Notes under the pieces: generated by a model
Seen by the model: only the letters and a program-made list of their open reading frames with translations
Told to the model about the DNA's origin: nothing
The model's database searches: none
Shown: piece by piece, positions 40,916-49,645 of the stretch
Numbering within the stretch: the first letter of the stretch is position 1
How the letters are laid out: the number at the start of each line of letters is the position of its first letter
Translations under genes and position numbers: made by a program
DNA from: JAEYOM01 sp036260935
Lineage (GTDB): Bacteria; Bacillota; Clostridia; Acetivibrionales; DTU013
Assembly (NCBI GenBank): GCA_036260935.1
Contig: DATALQ010000018.1
Coordinates: 1-64,000 of the forward strand
DNA: 64,000 bases
Reading direction: 5' to 3'

Positions 40916-41920
40916 ATGAACATATTAGAATGGCTAAACAATCAGATACTAAAAATGGAGTGGCTTGCCGCACTGGTAAAGCTTCTTGTTGAAAAGGTAT
41001 TCGGGCTCAGTACAGGGGAAAGGCTTGGCGGCAGCATCCATTTCTTTATTTATGACGTTGTAAAAATTTTTATTCTGCTTTCAGTGCTTATATTTGTGAT
41101 TTCATATGTCCAGAGTTATTTTCCGCCTGAAAGGACCAGAAAAATACTGGGCCGGTACAACGGTTTTTTTGCAAACCTGCTTGGCGCATTGCTTGGGACG
41201 GTTACTCCATTTTGCTCCTGCTCGTCGATTCCGTTGTTTATAGGTTTCACGAGTGCAGGGCTGCCGATCGGAGTTACTTTTTCCTTTCTGATCTCCTCTC
41301 CGTTAGTAGACCTCGCTTCGGTATTACTGCTGGCAAGTATTTTCAACTGGAAAATAGCTATAGCTTACGTGCTGGTTGGCATAATACTGGCCGTAATCGG
41401 CGGAACAATCATAAGTAAAGCAAAACTGGAGAAGTATGTAGAACCTTTTGTTTTTAATAACAAGATGCTGGATGTCGAACAGGAAGCATTGACTAAACGC
41501 GATAGAGTAAACTTTGCAAAAGATCAGGTTTTGAGCATTGTCAGGAAGGTTTGGCTGTATATATTGATCGGAGTCGGAATAGGCGCCGCTATTCATAATT
41601 GGATCCCGGAGCCGGTCATAACGGCTGTTCTGGGCCAGGATAAATGGTACTCGGTGCTTTTGGCAACTATCGTTGGAATTCCGATGTATGCTGATATTTT
41701 TGGGACTCTGCCGATCGCAGAAGCTCTGGTACAAAAAGGTGTAGGTATCGGAACAGCCTTGTCTTTCATGATGGCTGTGACTGCTCTTTCTCTTCCCTCT
41801 ATGATTATGCTGAAGAAGGTAGTAAAAACAAAGCTGCTCGTAATATTTGCAGGGATTGTAACACTTGGAATCATGATAATCGGATATGTATTCAATATAT
41901 TTGGTTATCTATTATTATAA
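40916..41920 (+). CDS. COG0701-type permease (ArsP/SO_0444-like), copy 2
   Basis: The 334-residue membrane protein has an N-terminal amphipathic part and eight or more helices with PFCSCSSIPLF matching the PFCACSTVPI of copy 1. The two copies differ much in sequence, so they may export different compounds. It follows arsR in the same transcript and is followed by a small ferredoxin and thioredoxin, a combination suggesting that the substrate is reduced or thiol-bound before export. Confidence 0.85.
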   Translation: MNILEWLNNQILKMEWLAALVKLLVEKVFGLSTGERLGGSIHFFIYDVVKIFILLSVLIFVISYVQSYFPPERTRKILGRYNGFFANLLGALLGTVTPFCSCSSIPLFIGFTSAGLPIGVTFSFLISSPLVDLASVLLLASIFNWKIAIAYVLVGIILAVIGGTIISKAKLEKYVEPFVFNNKMLDVEQEALTKRDRVNFAKDQVLSIVRKVWLYILIGVGIGAAIHNWIPEPVITAVLGQDKWYSVLLATIVGIPMYADIFGTLPIAEALVQKGVGIGTALSFMMAVTALSLPSMIMLKKVVKTKLLVIFAGIVTLGIMIIGYVFNIFGYLLL

Positions 41921-41940
41921 AATATACGGAGGTCAAAAGT

Positions 41941-42192
41941 ATGTCAAAAACATGGTACCCTGTAATTGATTATGAGAAGTGTATTGAATGCGGTACATGC
42001 ACCGATAAGTGCAAACATGGGGTTTACGACTGGAAGAAGGCGCCAACCCCTGTAGTTATTTTTCCTGAAGGCTGCGTGCAAGGCTGTCACGGCTGCGGAA
42101 TCCTCTGCCCACAGGGAGCAATAAGCTATGTCGGTGATGTAACGGCAAAAGCGGAAAACTGTGGTTGCTCTTGCGAGGACGAAGATTCTTAA
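41941..42192 (+). CDS. Small ferredoxin with CxxGCHGCG second motif
   Basis: The 83-residue protein has a first set CIECGTCTDKCKHGVY and a second set CVQGCHGCGILCPQGAI, the latter with unusual spacing, then a C-terminal CGCSC. It probably holds two [4Fe-4S] clusters and a terminal thiol group able to bind a soft metal. It resembles ferredoxins that accompany COG0701 permeases, and distantly HgcB, but hgcA is absent. It lies 20 bases after the permease with GGAGG before its ATG. Confidence 0.82.
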   Translation: MSKTWYPVIDYEKCIECGTCTDKCKHGVYDWKKAPTPVVIFPEGCVQGCHGCGILCPQGAISYVGDVTAKAENCGCSCEDEDS

Positions 42193-42276
42193 GGCGGGTA
42201 TGGGTTCATGCTGTTAGTGTTTTATATGTTCTATTTGGTGCTCTAAATACAATGCTTTAATGGAGGAGTGAATCGT

Positions 42277-42516
42277 ATGGTAATAAAAGTTTTAGGTTCC
42301 GGATGTAAAAACTGCGTAGCTTTAAAGGAGAATACCGAGGCTGCCTTGAAAGAAACGGGCATTGCAGCGGAAATAATCAAGGTGACGGATTTTAAAGACA
42401 TAATGGCGTATGGGGTAATGTCTACTCCAGCTCTCGTAATTGATGAGAAGGTCGTTTCCTTCGGCAAGGTTCTAAAGCCTAAAGAAATAGTGAATATACT
42501 GACTAAATTGGCGTAG
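42277..42516 (+). CDS. Small thioredoxin-like protein (TM0996/MTH895 type)
   Basis: The 79-residue thioredoxin fold has the redox pair CKNC at residues 10-13 (MVIKVLGSGCKNC) and the cis-proline segment STPALVID. The start is placed at ATG 42277, eight bases after GGAGGAG; a GTG at 42268 overlaps the ribosome site. Proteins of this type are common partners of COG0701 permeases and ArsR. It probably reduces a disulfide or passes a bound metalloid. Confidence 0.88.
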   Translation: MVIKVLGSGCKNCVALKENTEAALKETGIAAEIIKVTDFKDIMAYGVMSTPALVIDEKVVSFGKVLKPKEIVNILTKLA

Positions 42517-42604
42517 ACATGATTCAGAGGGGTTCCCCGCCCAAATAAGCGGGACAGCAGACAAATAAGTTAACTTGCTGATAATAAAAAATTAACGTTA
42601 TTTT

Positions 42605-42649
42605 AAAGATACCGGGGTATATTTAGTAATATAGTCTTGTATCTTTTTT
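42605..42649 (+). terminator. Terminator or attenuator just before the reductase gene
   Basis: AAAGATAC (42605-42612) pairs with GTATCTTT (42639-42646), with TATATT/AATATA nested inside, and a T-run follows. It ends only 23 bases before the next start codon, so either it terminates the ArsR unit and overlaps the next promoter, or it is an attenuator in the reductase leader. Confidence 0.7.
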
Positions 42650-42672
42650 ATTAAACAACTTAAGGAGCTATT

Positions 42673-44322
42673 ATGAAAATATTAGTTATAGGCGCTGTAG
42701 CTGCCGGTACTTCAGCTGCTGCCAAAGCAAGGAGAAATGACGAGCAAGCTGAAATCAAAATCTTCGATATGGATAGTGAAATATCCTATTCAAGCTGTGG
42801 GCTGCCGTATTTTATCGGAACTGAAGTCGAGAGCCGTGAGCTTTTGGTTCCTCGTGACGCAAAATTCTTCAAGAAGAAATACAACGTCGATGTTTACACA
42901 AGACACCAGGTGCTGGGGATCAATCCGGCAGCGAAGTCCCTTTCAATAAAAAACCTGGAAACGGAAGAAGTTTTTAATGAAGCTTATGATAAGCTGATAA
43001 TCGCAACAGGCGCGAAACCTGTCCAGCCAAACATAGAAGGGATAAATAAACCAAACGTCTTTTCCCTGCGCAATGTAGGAAGTGCTGAAAATATCCGCAA
43101 CTTCATAATAAGCAAAAAACCGAAAAATGCTGTGATCGTTGGCTCGGGTTTTATTGGCCTTGAACTGGTCGAAAACTTCATGGCAAGAGGTATCGATGTA
43201 ACCGTTGTTGAGATGGCCGATCAAGTCATGGCTTCGATGGATAAGGATATTGCCGTTTATCTGGAAGATTATTTAAGGGAACAGGGAGTAAGCCTGATTC
43301 TGAACGATTCCGTAACTAAATTGGAAGGCGATGCATTAGCCAATAAAGTGGTTTTAAAAAGCGGAAAAACGATCGATGCGGATTTCGTCATTATGTCCGT
43401 CGGGGTAAAACCAAGTGTGGAATTGGCAAAAAATGCAGGCATCGAGCTGGGCGTAACCGGAGCTATCAAAGTGAATGAAAAAATGCAAACAAGCATCGAG
43501 GATATATATGCGTGCGGAGATTGTGCGGAAAGTTATTCGCTGATCACTGGCAAGCCTGTTTATAGACCTCTGGGCTCAACGGCCAATAAAATGGGTAGGA
43601 TAGCCGGAGACCAAATAACAGGCGGGACTTTGGAATTCAGAGGTATCCTTGGCACAGGCATTTTCAAAGTGTTTGATATGGCTGTTGCGCAAACGGGACT
43701 CTCTGAAAAGGAGGCCTTAAAGGAGGGCTATGATGTTGAAGTTTGCCATAACATCAAACCGGACAAACCGGAGTATTTCCATGGTAAGGAAATGGTCATT
43801 AAGGCGGTTGCGGACAGAAAGACCGGCAGGGTGCTCGGCGCACAGATAGTAGGTAAATCTGGAGTCGATAAGCGGATCGATGTATTTGTCACAGCTATCA
43901 GTTTCGGCGCAAAGGCCGAGGATCTGTTTCATTTGGACCTGGCTTACGCCCCACCGTTTTCAACTACAAAAGACCCGGTAATGTATACCGGTATGATCCT
44001 TGATAACGCTATAAACAGAAACCGAAAGCTTATTACAGCGGCAGCTTTGAAAGAGCGCGTGGAAAACGGTGAAGACATAACAATCTTGGACGCCAGGACA
44101 GCTATACAGTATGAACAAGCTCATATAGACAGTGCCATAAACATGCCGCATGACAGGCTGCGTCAGGAAATGGATACGCTTGATAAAGAAAAAACGGTGA
44201 TTACTTATTGCAATAAGGGTGTCACCGGAAACGCAGCACAAAATATATTGATTAATAACGGATTCAAGAAAGTATATAATCTGTCGGGAGGGCATTCCAA
44301 TTATAAAAAAAATATTTATTGA
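42673..44322 (+). CDS. cdr: CoA-disulfide reductase-like flavoprotein with rhodanese domain
   Basis: The 549-residue protein joins an FAD/NAD(P)H-dependent pyridine nucleotide-disulfide oxidoreductase (1-450) to a rhodanese domain (about 455-549). The N-terminal GAVAAGTSAAAKARR binds FAD, YSSCGLPYFIG holds the single active cysteine of the CoA-disulfide/NADH oxidase group, and the NAD motif is VIVGSGFIGLELVE. The rhodanese active site is TYCNKGVTG. CoADR-rhodanese fusions act on CoA persulfide or polysulfide. Position after the permease units suggests sulfane-sulfur or thiol-metalloid homeostasis, by inference. AAGGAG precedes the ATG. Confidence 0.9.
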   Translation: MKILVIGAVAAGTSAAAKARRNDEQAEIKIFDMDSEISYSSCGLPYFIGTEVESRELLVPRDAKFFKKKYNVDVYTRHQVLGINPAAKSLSIKNLETEEVFNEAYDKLIIATGAKPVQPNIEGINKPNVFSLRNVGSAENIRNFIISKKPKNAVIVGSGFIGLELVENFMARGIDVTVVEMADQVMASMDKDIAVYLEDYLREQGVSLILNDSVTKLEGDALANKVVLKSGKTIDADFVIMSVGVKPSVELAKNAGIELGVTGAIKVNEKMQTSIEDIYACGDCAESYSLITGKPVYRPLGSTANKMGRIAGDQITGGTLEFRGILGTGIFKVFDMAVAQTGLSEKEALKEGYDVEVCHNIKPDKPEYFHGKEMVIKAVADRKTGRVLGAQIVGKSGVDKRIDVFVTAISFGAKAEDLFHLDLAYAPPFSTTKDPVMYTGMILDNAINRNRKLITAAALKERVENGEDITILDARTAIQYEQAHIDSAINMPHDRLRQEMDTLDKEKTVITYCNKGVTGNAAQNILINNGFKKVYNLSGGHSNYKKNIY

Positions 44323-44882
44323 TACTGTTGACTTGCATTGTTGCCATTAGGCCAATAGAACATATGCTTTACACAAATCTGGCAGTTACCACAGGCTGCA
44401 GTACATTGGTTTTTATAGGGGTTATGGGTGTTTTTTATTTGTTCCTGAATAAAAAATATTTCAGCATTGTATATGGAGTTCGGACATATGCCAAATAGAG
44501 TCCGTTAATATTGAAATTTATATACTGCCTGTAATATAATTACTGTATCGGGTAATCTTGTATAAAGCTATTTTGAAAGGATGGGGATTGGATGATGTTG
44601 TATTTTTTGATAGTAGCAGCGATTATAGGAGGATTGATAGGGGGAGGACTGGTTTATATGAAATACAAAAAGCTAATTTAGATTTTTCTCCCAAATTACA
44701 GTTTCGTAACAGGAACATATTCGTGAATTTTGGACGATACACGCCTTCGTCACGAACAATTATAGCGACGTCAAGTTGATTCCATGCTTTAACGTAACGG
44801 TTCCGATGCTTCGGTAGAAAGTATATAGAACAATGAATCTGAAGAAGGTAAGGAGCCATATTCGGCTCATTGCCCTGCGCAA
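44323..44882. other. 560-base spacer with two tiny possible reading frames
   Basis: The spacer between the reductase and the convergent dus gene holds no supported normal gene. 44364-44498 (44 codons, one hydrophobic stretch with GCSTLVF) has no ribosome site and is probably a remnant. 44592-44681 is listed separately. No terminator with a T-run is clear at the end of the reductase gene. Confidence 0.5.
44592..44681 (+). CDS. Tiny single-helix membrane peptide (29 aa)
   Basis: ATG at 44592 opens a 29-codon frame with one glycine-rich membrane helix (LIVAAIIGGLIGGGL) and a basic tail KYKKLI. AAAGGATGGGG lies before it. It resembles the N-terminus of short glycine-zipper membrane proteins of thiol/metal loci but stops before any cysteine. 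It may be a small membrane peptide or a truncated gene. Confidence 0.35.
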   Translation: MMLYFLIVAAIIGGLIGGGLVYMKYKKLI

Positions 44883-45848
44883 TCAGATTTTACCAAGGTT
44901 TTGCTCATAGCACTCCAAAAGCTCCTGCTCGCTGAACAGGCTGGAAACCGCTTCTTCGTAGTCGCGCAGTCTTGTGGCTTTCCTAATTTTCTTCGCATAT
45001 TTTTCATGGTTGGAAAACATTAAGCTCATATAGACCCAGATTTCCTTCAGCTTAAACAGGACCACAGTATCCCCGGAAAGGATTTTGCGATATTCGTCAT
45101 AAAGTATATCGTGAAATAATTTCAACGTGTTTTTGTCTGTTTTTACGTTCTGCCTGATTTCTTTTGCCAATCCGGGATTTACCAATAGACCCCTGCCGAG
45201 CATGACGGATTTTACATTGGGATACTCCTCGGAAAACTCGCGGTATTGTCCGGTTGTAAAAATGTTCCCGTTATAACAGAGCGGATTTTTGCTGTGGCTC
45301 AAAGCATATTTGAACATTTCCATATTGGGCGTATTTTTGTAAAAATCCCTTTGAATCCTCGGATGGATGGTCAGCTCTTCTATCGGGTACTTGTTGAACA
45401 TATCGATCAACCCATAGAATTCGTCCGGATGCTCCTTACCTATTCTGGTCTTTATCGAGATTTTGGTTCCTCCCCAGGCAAAAATCTCATAAAGGAATGC
45501 ATCCAGTTCCTTAAGTTTAGCCAAAAAGCCGGAGCCCTTGTTTTTGGCGGCAACTGTTCCTGATGGGCATCCCAGGTTCAGGTTGATCTCCCGGTATCCC
45601 ATACGCTTTATTTTCTCAGCCATGGTAATAAATTCGGCCGCCTTGTTGGACAGCAATTGCGGTACAAAAGGGTAGGCCAGATTATTTTCCGGCGACAGCT
45701 CGTCCGATTCCCGTTTCTTGAAACTTCCGCTTTCATTGGTTGAAATAAAAGGAGAATAATATTTGTCGATACTATTAAAGCAGGTATGGTGGGCATTCCT
45801 ATAGATATAGCCGGTCAGGCCTTCCATCGGCGCAAAATAGAGATTCAT
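44883..45848 (-). CDS. tRNA-dihydrouridine synthase family protein
   Basis: The 321-residue FMN-dependent TIM-barrel enzyme begins MNLYFAPMEGLTGYIYRNAH. It has the catalytic cysteine in NLGCPSGTVAAKNKGSGFL, KTRIG, a histidine in TIHPRIQRDFY and the phosphate-binding VMLGRGLLVNPGL. It reduces uridines in tRNA. It is a divergent Dus group found in Firmicutes, distinct from DusB in the NLGCP follow-on. It stands alone, convergent with the spacer before it and downstream of the S-layer gene on the same strand. Confidence 0.9.
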   Translation of the reverse strand: MNLYFAPMEGLTGYIYRNAHHTCFNSIDKYYSPFISTNESGSFKKRESDELSPENNLAYPFVPQLLSNKAAEFITMAEKIKRMGYREINLNLGCPSGTVAAKNKGSGFLAKLKELDAFLYEIFAWGGTKISIKTRIGKEHPDEFYGLIDMFNKYPIEELTIHPRIQRDFYKNTPNMEMFKYALSHSKNPLCYNGNIFTTGQYREFSEEYPNVKSVMLGRGLLVNPGLAKEIRQNVKTDKNTLKLFHDILYDEYRKILSGDTVVLFKLKEIWVYMSLMFSNHEKYAKKIRKATRLRDYEEAVSSLFSEQELLECYEQNLGKI

Positions 45849-45944
45849 AAAGCGTTTATTTCTTTCCTTTCAGCCTTCCATATCAACATGTCTTAGTATA
45901 CCACAGATAAATTAAAATGATCGTACTGGGATTGCACTAATGAA

Positions 45945-45988
45945 AAATGGAGTAAATACTTATGACAATTAATGTATTTACTCCATTT
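45945..45988 (-). terminator. Terminator of the SLH protein gene
   Basis: AAATGGAGTAAATA (45945-45958) and TATTTACTCCATTT (45975-45988) pair perfectly over 14 bp. On the minus strand the hairpin runs into TTTTT, so it ends the SLH gene at 46021 and separates it from dus. Confidence 0.85.
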
Positions 45989-46020
45989 GCTACATATATG
46001 ACAAGCTTCCCGTTTTCTTT

Positions 46021-48414
46021 TTATGGTATATTGATATTGAATGTGTATTTACTGCCCTCTACGTCTATACCATCTTTCTGCAACATAATTGTAATCTCGT
46101 CCGTACCTTTTTTAGCGCCTGTAAACGTAACCGCTGGTCCATCCTCAGCAGTAAATCCTGTTACTTCACCAAGAGTGACACAACCGTTGCCTGATGCTTT
46201 TACTACTATACTGTAGCCTGCAGTGCCAAATACATCATCTTCTCTACCGTATTGATCCTGGACAATAACATCGTCTTCATTAAGACTACTGGTTTGATCT
46301 ATTGCAAGAGTGGCAGCAAAGTTCCGAATTCCAGAAATCACTGAAGGGACAGCCGGAGCATTTAACGTGAAGCTTAATTGTGCCGGCTTGCCTGTGCATG
46401 TAATAGCATTAATTGTAAGTGTTTGCGTGGTTGTCAGATTCTTGGCATTTACCTCCAGGTAAACAGTGCCGTTCACATCGTCCTGTTTGAACTCAATACT
46501 TACAGTATGGTCAATTTCTTCACCTTTAACAGACATTGAGGTCACGTCCTCAACAAATACCGCACCGCTAGCCGTTGTCACAGCAAATCCATATTGGTCT
46601 ACGGCACCAAATGGTATATTGAACGATTCTCCGGCTACTGCCAGAGCAGGAGCGGATAAAGTTAATACATCAACCCTTGCTTTTTCCTTGACTACTATAT
46701 CAAATTGATCCAATGCAACACCTGTTTTTTCGGATATTGCTGAAAATTTAACAGTACCCTCACCCTCTATGGAAGCCAATGGAAGCACTACTTTATCAAC
46801 CCCGTCTATTTTCTCTATTTGAAGATTGGGATAAGTAGTATCAATAGTAACTACCGAGTCGCTGGATAAAGTGAATACAGTATCTCCTCTCATTGCTGCA
46901 AGAAATCTCTCACTATTCATAGAATTACCATATTGGTCTTTGAATGACATTACTAGTTTAAAATCTTCAGCTGTCCCGCCAACACAAAGAACTTTATCTT
47001 TATTTTTCGTGTTGATCAGGTTTTCAATAGTAACTTCTGCAACCTGTGATGCTGCAACTACTGTCAATATTGCATGAGCTGATACATTAGCTTCAGGTTC
47101 ATATGCGAATACCGAGATTGTTCTACCAACCTCAAATTCATCATCATCGTAATAGGGTAATTCTAGTGTCAATATTCCATTACCATAGGTAGTTTCCCCT
47201 TCAAATGGCTCAAATGAGAAATCTATTTCCAAGTTATTGGAAGTAATGTCTTCCCCATACTGATTTGAAACCTTATATCTGGTAGTTGCTTTATGTCCGT
47301 TCGCCCTGTCTATTACTAACGTTGTAGAAGGAAATTCAATCCTGTCAACTTTTTCATCTGCCACCGATATTGATTTTGTTTTTGCCGTGTCACTAAGACC
47401 TGCCACAGATATTGTGTAGTCACCAAGAGAAAGTTTTGAATCTAAAGTGATTACTGCAGATTTCTTATCATCCGCAAATGCAATACCTGACTGCGTGACT
47501 ATGGTCGAACCCTTCATAACTGTGAAAACTGCTTTTGATGAGTCAACAGCTTTATTGAAGGTTACTGTCAATTTTTTAACTCCGGTAGCTGCAACGTTGA
47601 CCTCTAATTCAGACATAACTATATCATCATCATCGTTATCATTATCATTAACTGACGTTGTATCGCCTTTTTTTAAAGCTGCGTCCGCTTCAGCTTTTTT
47701 TTCTGCTATTGCATCCTCGAGAGATGCTTTTACATCGGCATTCGTTATGGCATCTACCGCACCGGCGGCTGCTGATGGATCAATAATGCCTTTCTCCACC
47801 AGGCTAGTGATAACTGCTACGCTATCCTTATCCCTGGCGCTTAATGCGCCGAATGAAATGCCTACCAGGTCATCCTTGATCAATGCCTTGTCTGAAAATT
47901 TGATAGCCTGAGCTTTTGTCAAACCACCAACATCAGCGAGTTCAACTGCCGCTTTTTGATAGTCCGGTGTAAAGCCCAACTGCCTGAGTATAAGTGTGCA
48001 GTATGCTTTACCAACAAGCTTAGCTGTTGGAGCAAATGTTCCATCCGACATTCCTTCAACGAGTCCGTTTTTTACTGCGCATGCAACAGATCTCTTAGCC
48101 CAGTCTGCTATTGATGCTGTATCTTCGAACTTTGCAAGTGCTGCGTCTGCTTCTTCGTCAGTCAATTCCGCTGCCGCTTCTTCCAATCCGAATAATTTGA
48201 GAAGCATTACGACGCCTGTTTGTCTGTCCAATCTTGATCCCAGGTCAGGATCAAATGTTGTCGTTGAATTACCCTCGTACAGTCCAAGGTTATTCAAGAT
48301 ATTTGCTTCTTTTTCATAATTGTATGTACCCTCTGCTGAGAATGCAGGTACAGTTACTGCTGCCAGCAATGTGAATGTCACGATAAATGACAAAAGCTTT
48401 TTGAGATTTCTCAT
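46021..48414 (-). CDS. S-layer-type protein with N-terminal SLH domains
   Basis: The 797-residue secreted protein has a signal peptide ending at PAFSAEG, two to three SLH-like repeats in the first 210 residues (for example SIADWAKRSVACAVKNGLVEGMSDGTFAPTA in two parts), a helical Ala/Asp/Lys linker, an acidic run (DNDNDDDD), and then several beta-rich Ig-like modules (VRKLTVTF-type strands, KVDRIEFPSTTLVIDR, VEKARVDVLTLSAP). SLH domains bind pyruvylated secondary cell-wall polymer. A strong promoter and a strong terminator make it a likely abundant S-layer protein. Ribosome site GAGGTT. Confidence 0.85.
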   Translation of the reverse strand: MRNLKKLLSFIVTFTLLAAVTVPAFSAEGTYNYEKEANILNNLGLYEGNSTTTFDPDLGSRLDRQTGVVMLLKLFGLEEAAAELTDEEADAALAKFEDTASIADWAKRSVACAVKNGLVEGMSDGTFAPTAKLVGKAYCTLILRQLGFTPDYQKAAVELADVGGLTKAQAIKFSDKALIKDDLVGISFGALSARDKDSVAVITSLVEKGIIDPSAAAGAVDAITNADVKASLEDAIAEKKAEADAALKKGDTTSVNDNDNDDDDIVMSELEVNVAATGVKKLTVTFNKAVDSSKAVFTVMKGSTIVTQSGIAFADDKKSAVITLDSKLSLGDYTISVAGLSDTAKTKSISVADEKVDRIEFPSTTLVIDRANGHKATTRYKVSNQYGEDITSNNLEIDFSFEPFEGETTYGNGILTLELPYYDDDEFEVGRTISVFAYEPEANVSAHAILTVVAASQVAEVTIENLINTKNKDKVLCVGGTAEDFKLVMSFKDQYGNSMNSERFLAAMRGDTVFTLSSDSVVTIDTTYPNLQIEKIDGVDKVVLPLASIEGEGTVKFSAISEKTGVALDQFDIVVKEKARVDVLTLSAPALAVAGESFNIPFGAVDQYGFAVTTASGAVFVEDVTSMSVKGEEIDHTVSIEFKQDDVNGTVYLEVNAKNLTTTQTLTINAITCTGKPAQLSFTLNAPAVPSVISGIRNFAATLAIDQTSSLNEDDVIVQDQYGREDDVFGTAGYSIVVKASGNGCVTLGEVTGFTAEDGPAVTFTGAKKGTDEITIMLQKDGIDVEGSKYTFNINIP

Positions 48415-48469
48415 ATTTTCAACCTCTTTAAATTTTTTGTCGAAATATACGAAATTTAGACTATTTCCC

Positions 48470-48510
48470 TAATATAATGCTATATTATGGCAAATATAGA
48501 TAAAAGTCAA
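48470..48510 (-). promoter_or_regulatory. Promoter of the SLH protein gene with inverted repeat
   Basis: On the minus strand TTGACT (48505-48510) and TAATAT (48482-48487) are 17 bases apart. TAATATA/TATATTA (48470-48476 and 48481-48487) is an inverted repeat over the -10 and start. Confidence 0.65.
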
Positions 48511-48727
48511 CACGCAAAAATGAAAGCAACCCAACCAAGAGTGAGCATTTTAAAGCCTTTGGCAAATTTGTGAGAGTACGCTTACCCTGTCTTCCGAGGT
48601 TAAGCTGTTGATTCCTTCGATGATACGCGTAACCAGAAGTAATAATAACCTGGTATGATTCAGGTTGCCACTGACTTTTGCAACAATGTTTGTTATGATA
48701 AAATCAACATATAGGGGGAAGCAGAAA

Positions 48728-49327
48728 ATGATAAATATTGATAAAACCATGAAAAATCTGATCGCTCGTGGCTTTGACGCCAGCTACTTTGCCACTGGGA
48801 AGGAAGCATCCGACTATATAGCATCACAGTTAAAGGGTGAGACTATAGGCTTCGGCGGCAGCAAGACTGTCGAGACGCTTGGTTTGTTCGAACGGCTTGG
48901 CGAAAACAACAAAGTGTATTGGCACTGGAAACAGGAGAAAGTTGAAGCGCGCAGAAACTCTGCCGCCGCGGATGTCTACCTGACCAGTGCAAATGCAATT
49001 GCCGAATCCGGGGAGATAATAAACATTGACGGCTCCGGCAACAGGGTGGCAAATACTCTGTATGGAAAGAAGAAGGTCTACATAGTTGTTGGTACCAACA
49101 AAATCGCAGAGAGCTTCGATAAAGCGTTGTGGCGTGCAAGGAACATCGCTGCGCCTCTAAACGCCAGACGCCTCAACGTAGGCACACCCTGCGTCAAGGG
49201 TGAGCTGAAGTGCTATGACTGCAGCAGCCCTGATCGTATATGCGCGGGATTGGTTGTCCTCTGGAATAAGCTGTCCGGCATAGAGAAGGCCGAGGTTGTC
49301 ATCATAGGCGAGGAGTTAGGCTACTGA
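48728..49327 (+). CDS. LUD-domain protein
   Basis: The 199-residue protein is a single LUD (DUF162) domain, with TIGFGGSKTVETLGLFERL, DVYLTSANAIAESGEIINIDGSGNRV and the C-terminal GTPCVKGELKCYDC and SPDRIC motif. LUD proteins relate to LutB/LutC lactate utilisation, but stand-alone forms in Clostridia have no established role. The start is placed at ATG 48728 after GGGGGAAG, dropping 21 upstream codons that lack a ribosome site. It is monocistronic. Confidence 0.9.
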   Translation: MINIDKTMKNLIARGFDASYFATGKEASDYIASQLKGETIGFGGSKTVETLGLFERLGENNKVYWHWKQEKVEARRNSAAADVYLTSANAIAESGEIINIDGSGNRVANTLYGKKKVYIVVGTNKIAESFDKALWRARNIAAPLNARRLNVGTPCVKGELKCYDCSSPDRICAGLVVLWNKLSGIEKAEVVIIGEELGY

Positions 49328-49375
49328 CTAAATATATTAATTGCCTAAAAAACCGTACGCACTGTAAAAGAGCAT

Positions 49376-49607
49376 GCCTCCCGAATACTGAGGAGGCTGG
49401 GCAATAAAAGCACACGCTCTATTGAGTCGGAACGTGGGAAAAGCTATAAAAAGGTTGTCAAAAGTTGACGTTTTAACAGCTTTACTGTCTATATTCGTTT
49501 GTTATAATGTTAATTAAAGAGTATGAAAGCATAAATCAGGTGGTTATAGCTAACAATCAAACAGCAGGTTCCACGTCTTACAGCATTTGCTCCGGGATAG
49601 AACCTGC
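49376..49607 (+). promoter_or_regulatory. Promoter and structured leader of the giant SLH protein
   Basis: GCCTCC/GGAGGC (49376-49397) is a hairpin after the LUD gene. TTTACT (49481-49486) and TATAAT (49503-49508) are 16 bases apart. GTCAA-AAG-TTGAC (49458-49470) is a palindrome upstream and contains TTGTCAAA, close to a Spo0A box. In the leader GCAGGTT (49564-49570) and AACCTGC (49601-49607) pair perfectly around a 30-base loop, 39 bases before the start codon. Confidence 0.5.
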
Positions 49608-49645
49608 AATTTTCATTTCCGGGTGGTATTTTGGAGGGATTACAT

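Noticed and set aside
41941..42192. HgcB mercury-methylation ferredoxin
   Set aside because: The C-terminal thiols are suggestive but the second cluster spacing differs and no hgcA-type corrinoid protein is nearby.
44364..44498. 44-codon hydrophobic frame after the reductase gene
   Set aside because: No ribosome site and no family; kept only as a remark in the spacer entry.
44623..44859. Minus-strand 78-codon frame upstream of dus
   Set aside because: No ribosome site, no family pattern and odd composition; a decayed fragment cannot be excluded but is not supported.
49328..49645. Cyclic di-GMP riboswitch before the giant SLH gene
   Set aside because: The leader has a stem-loop but lacks the conserved GEMM blocks.
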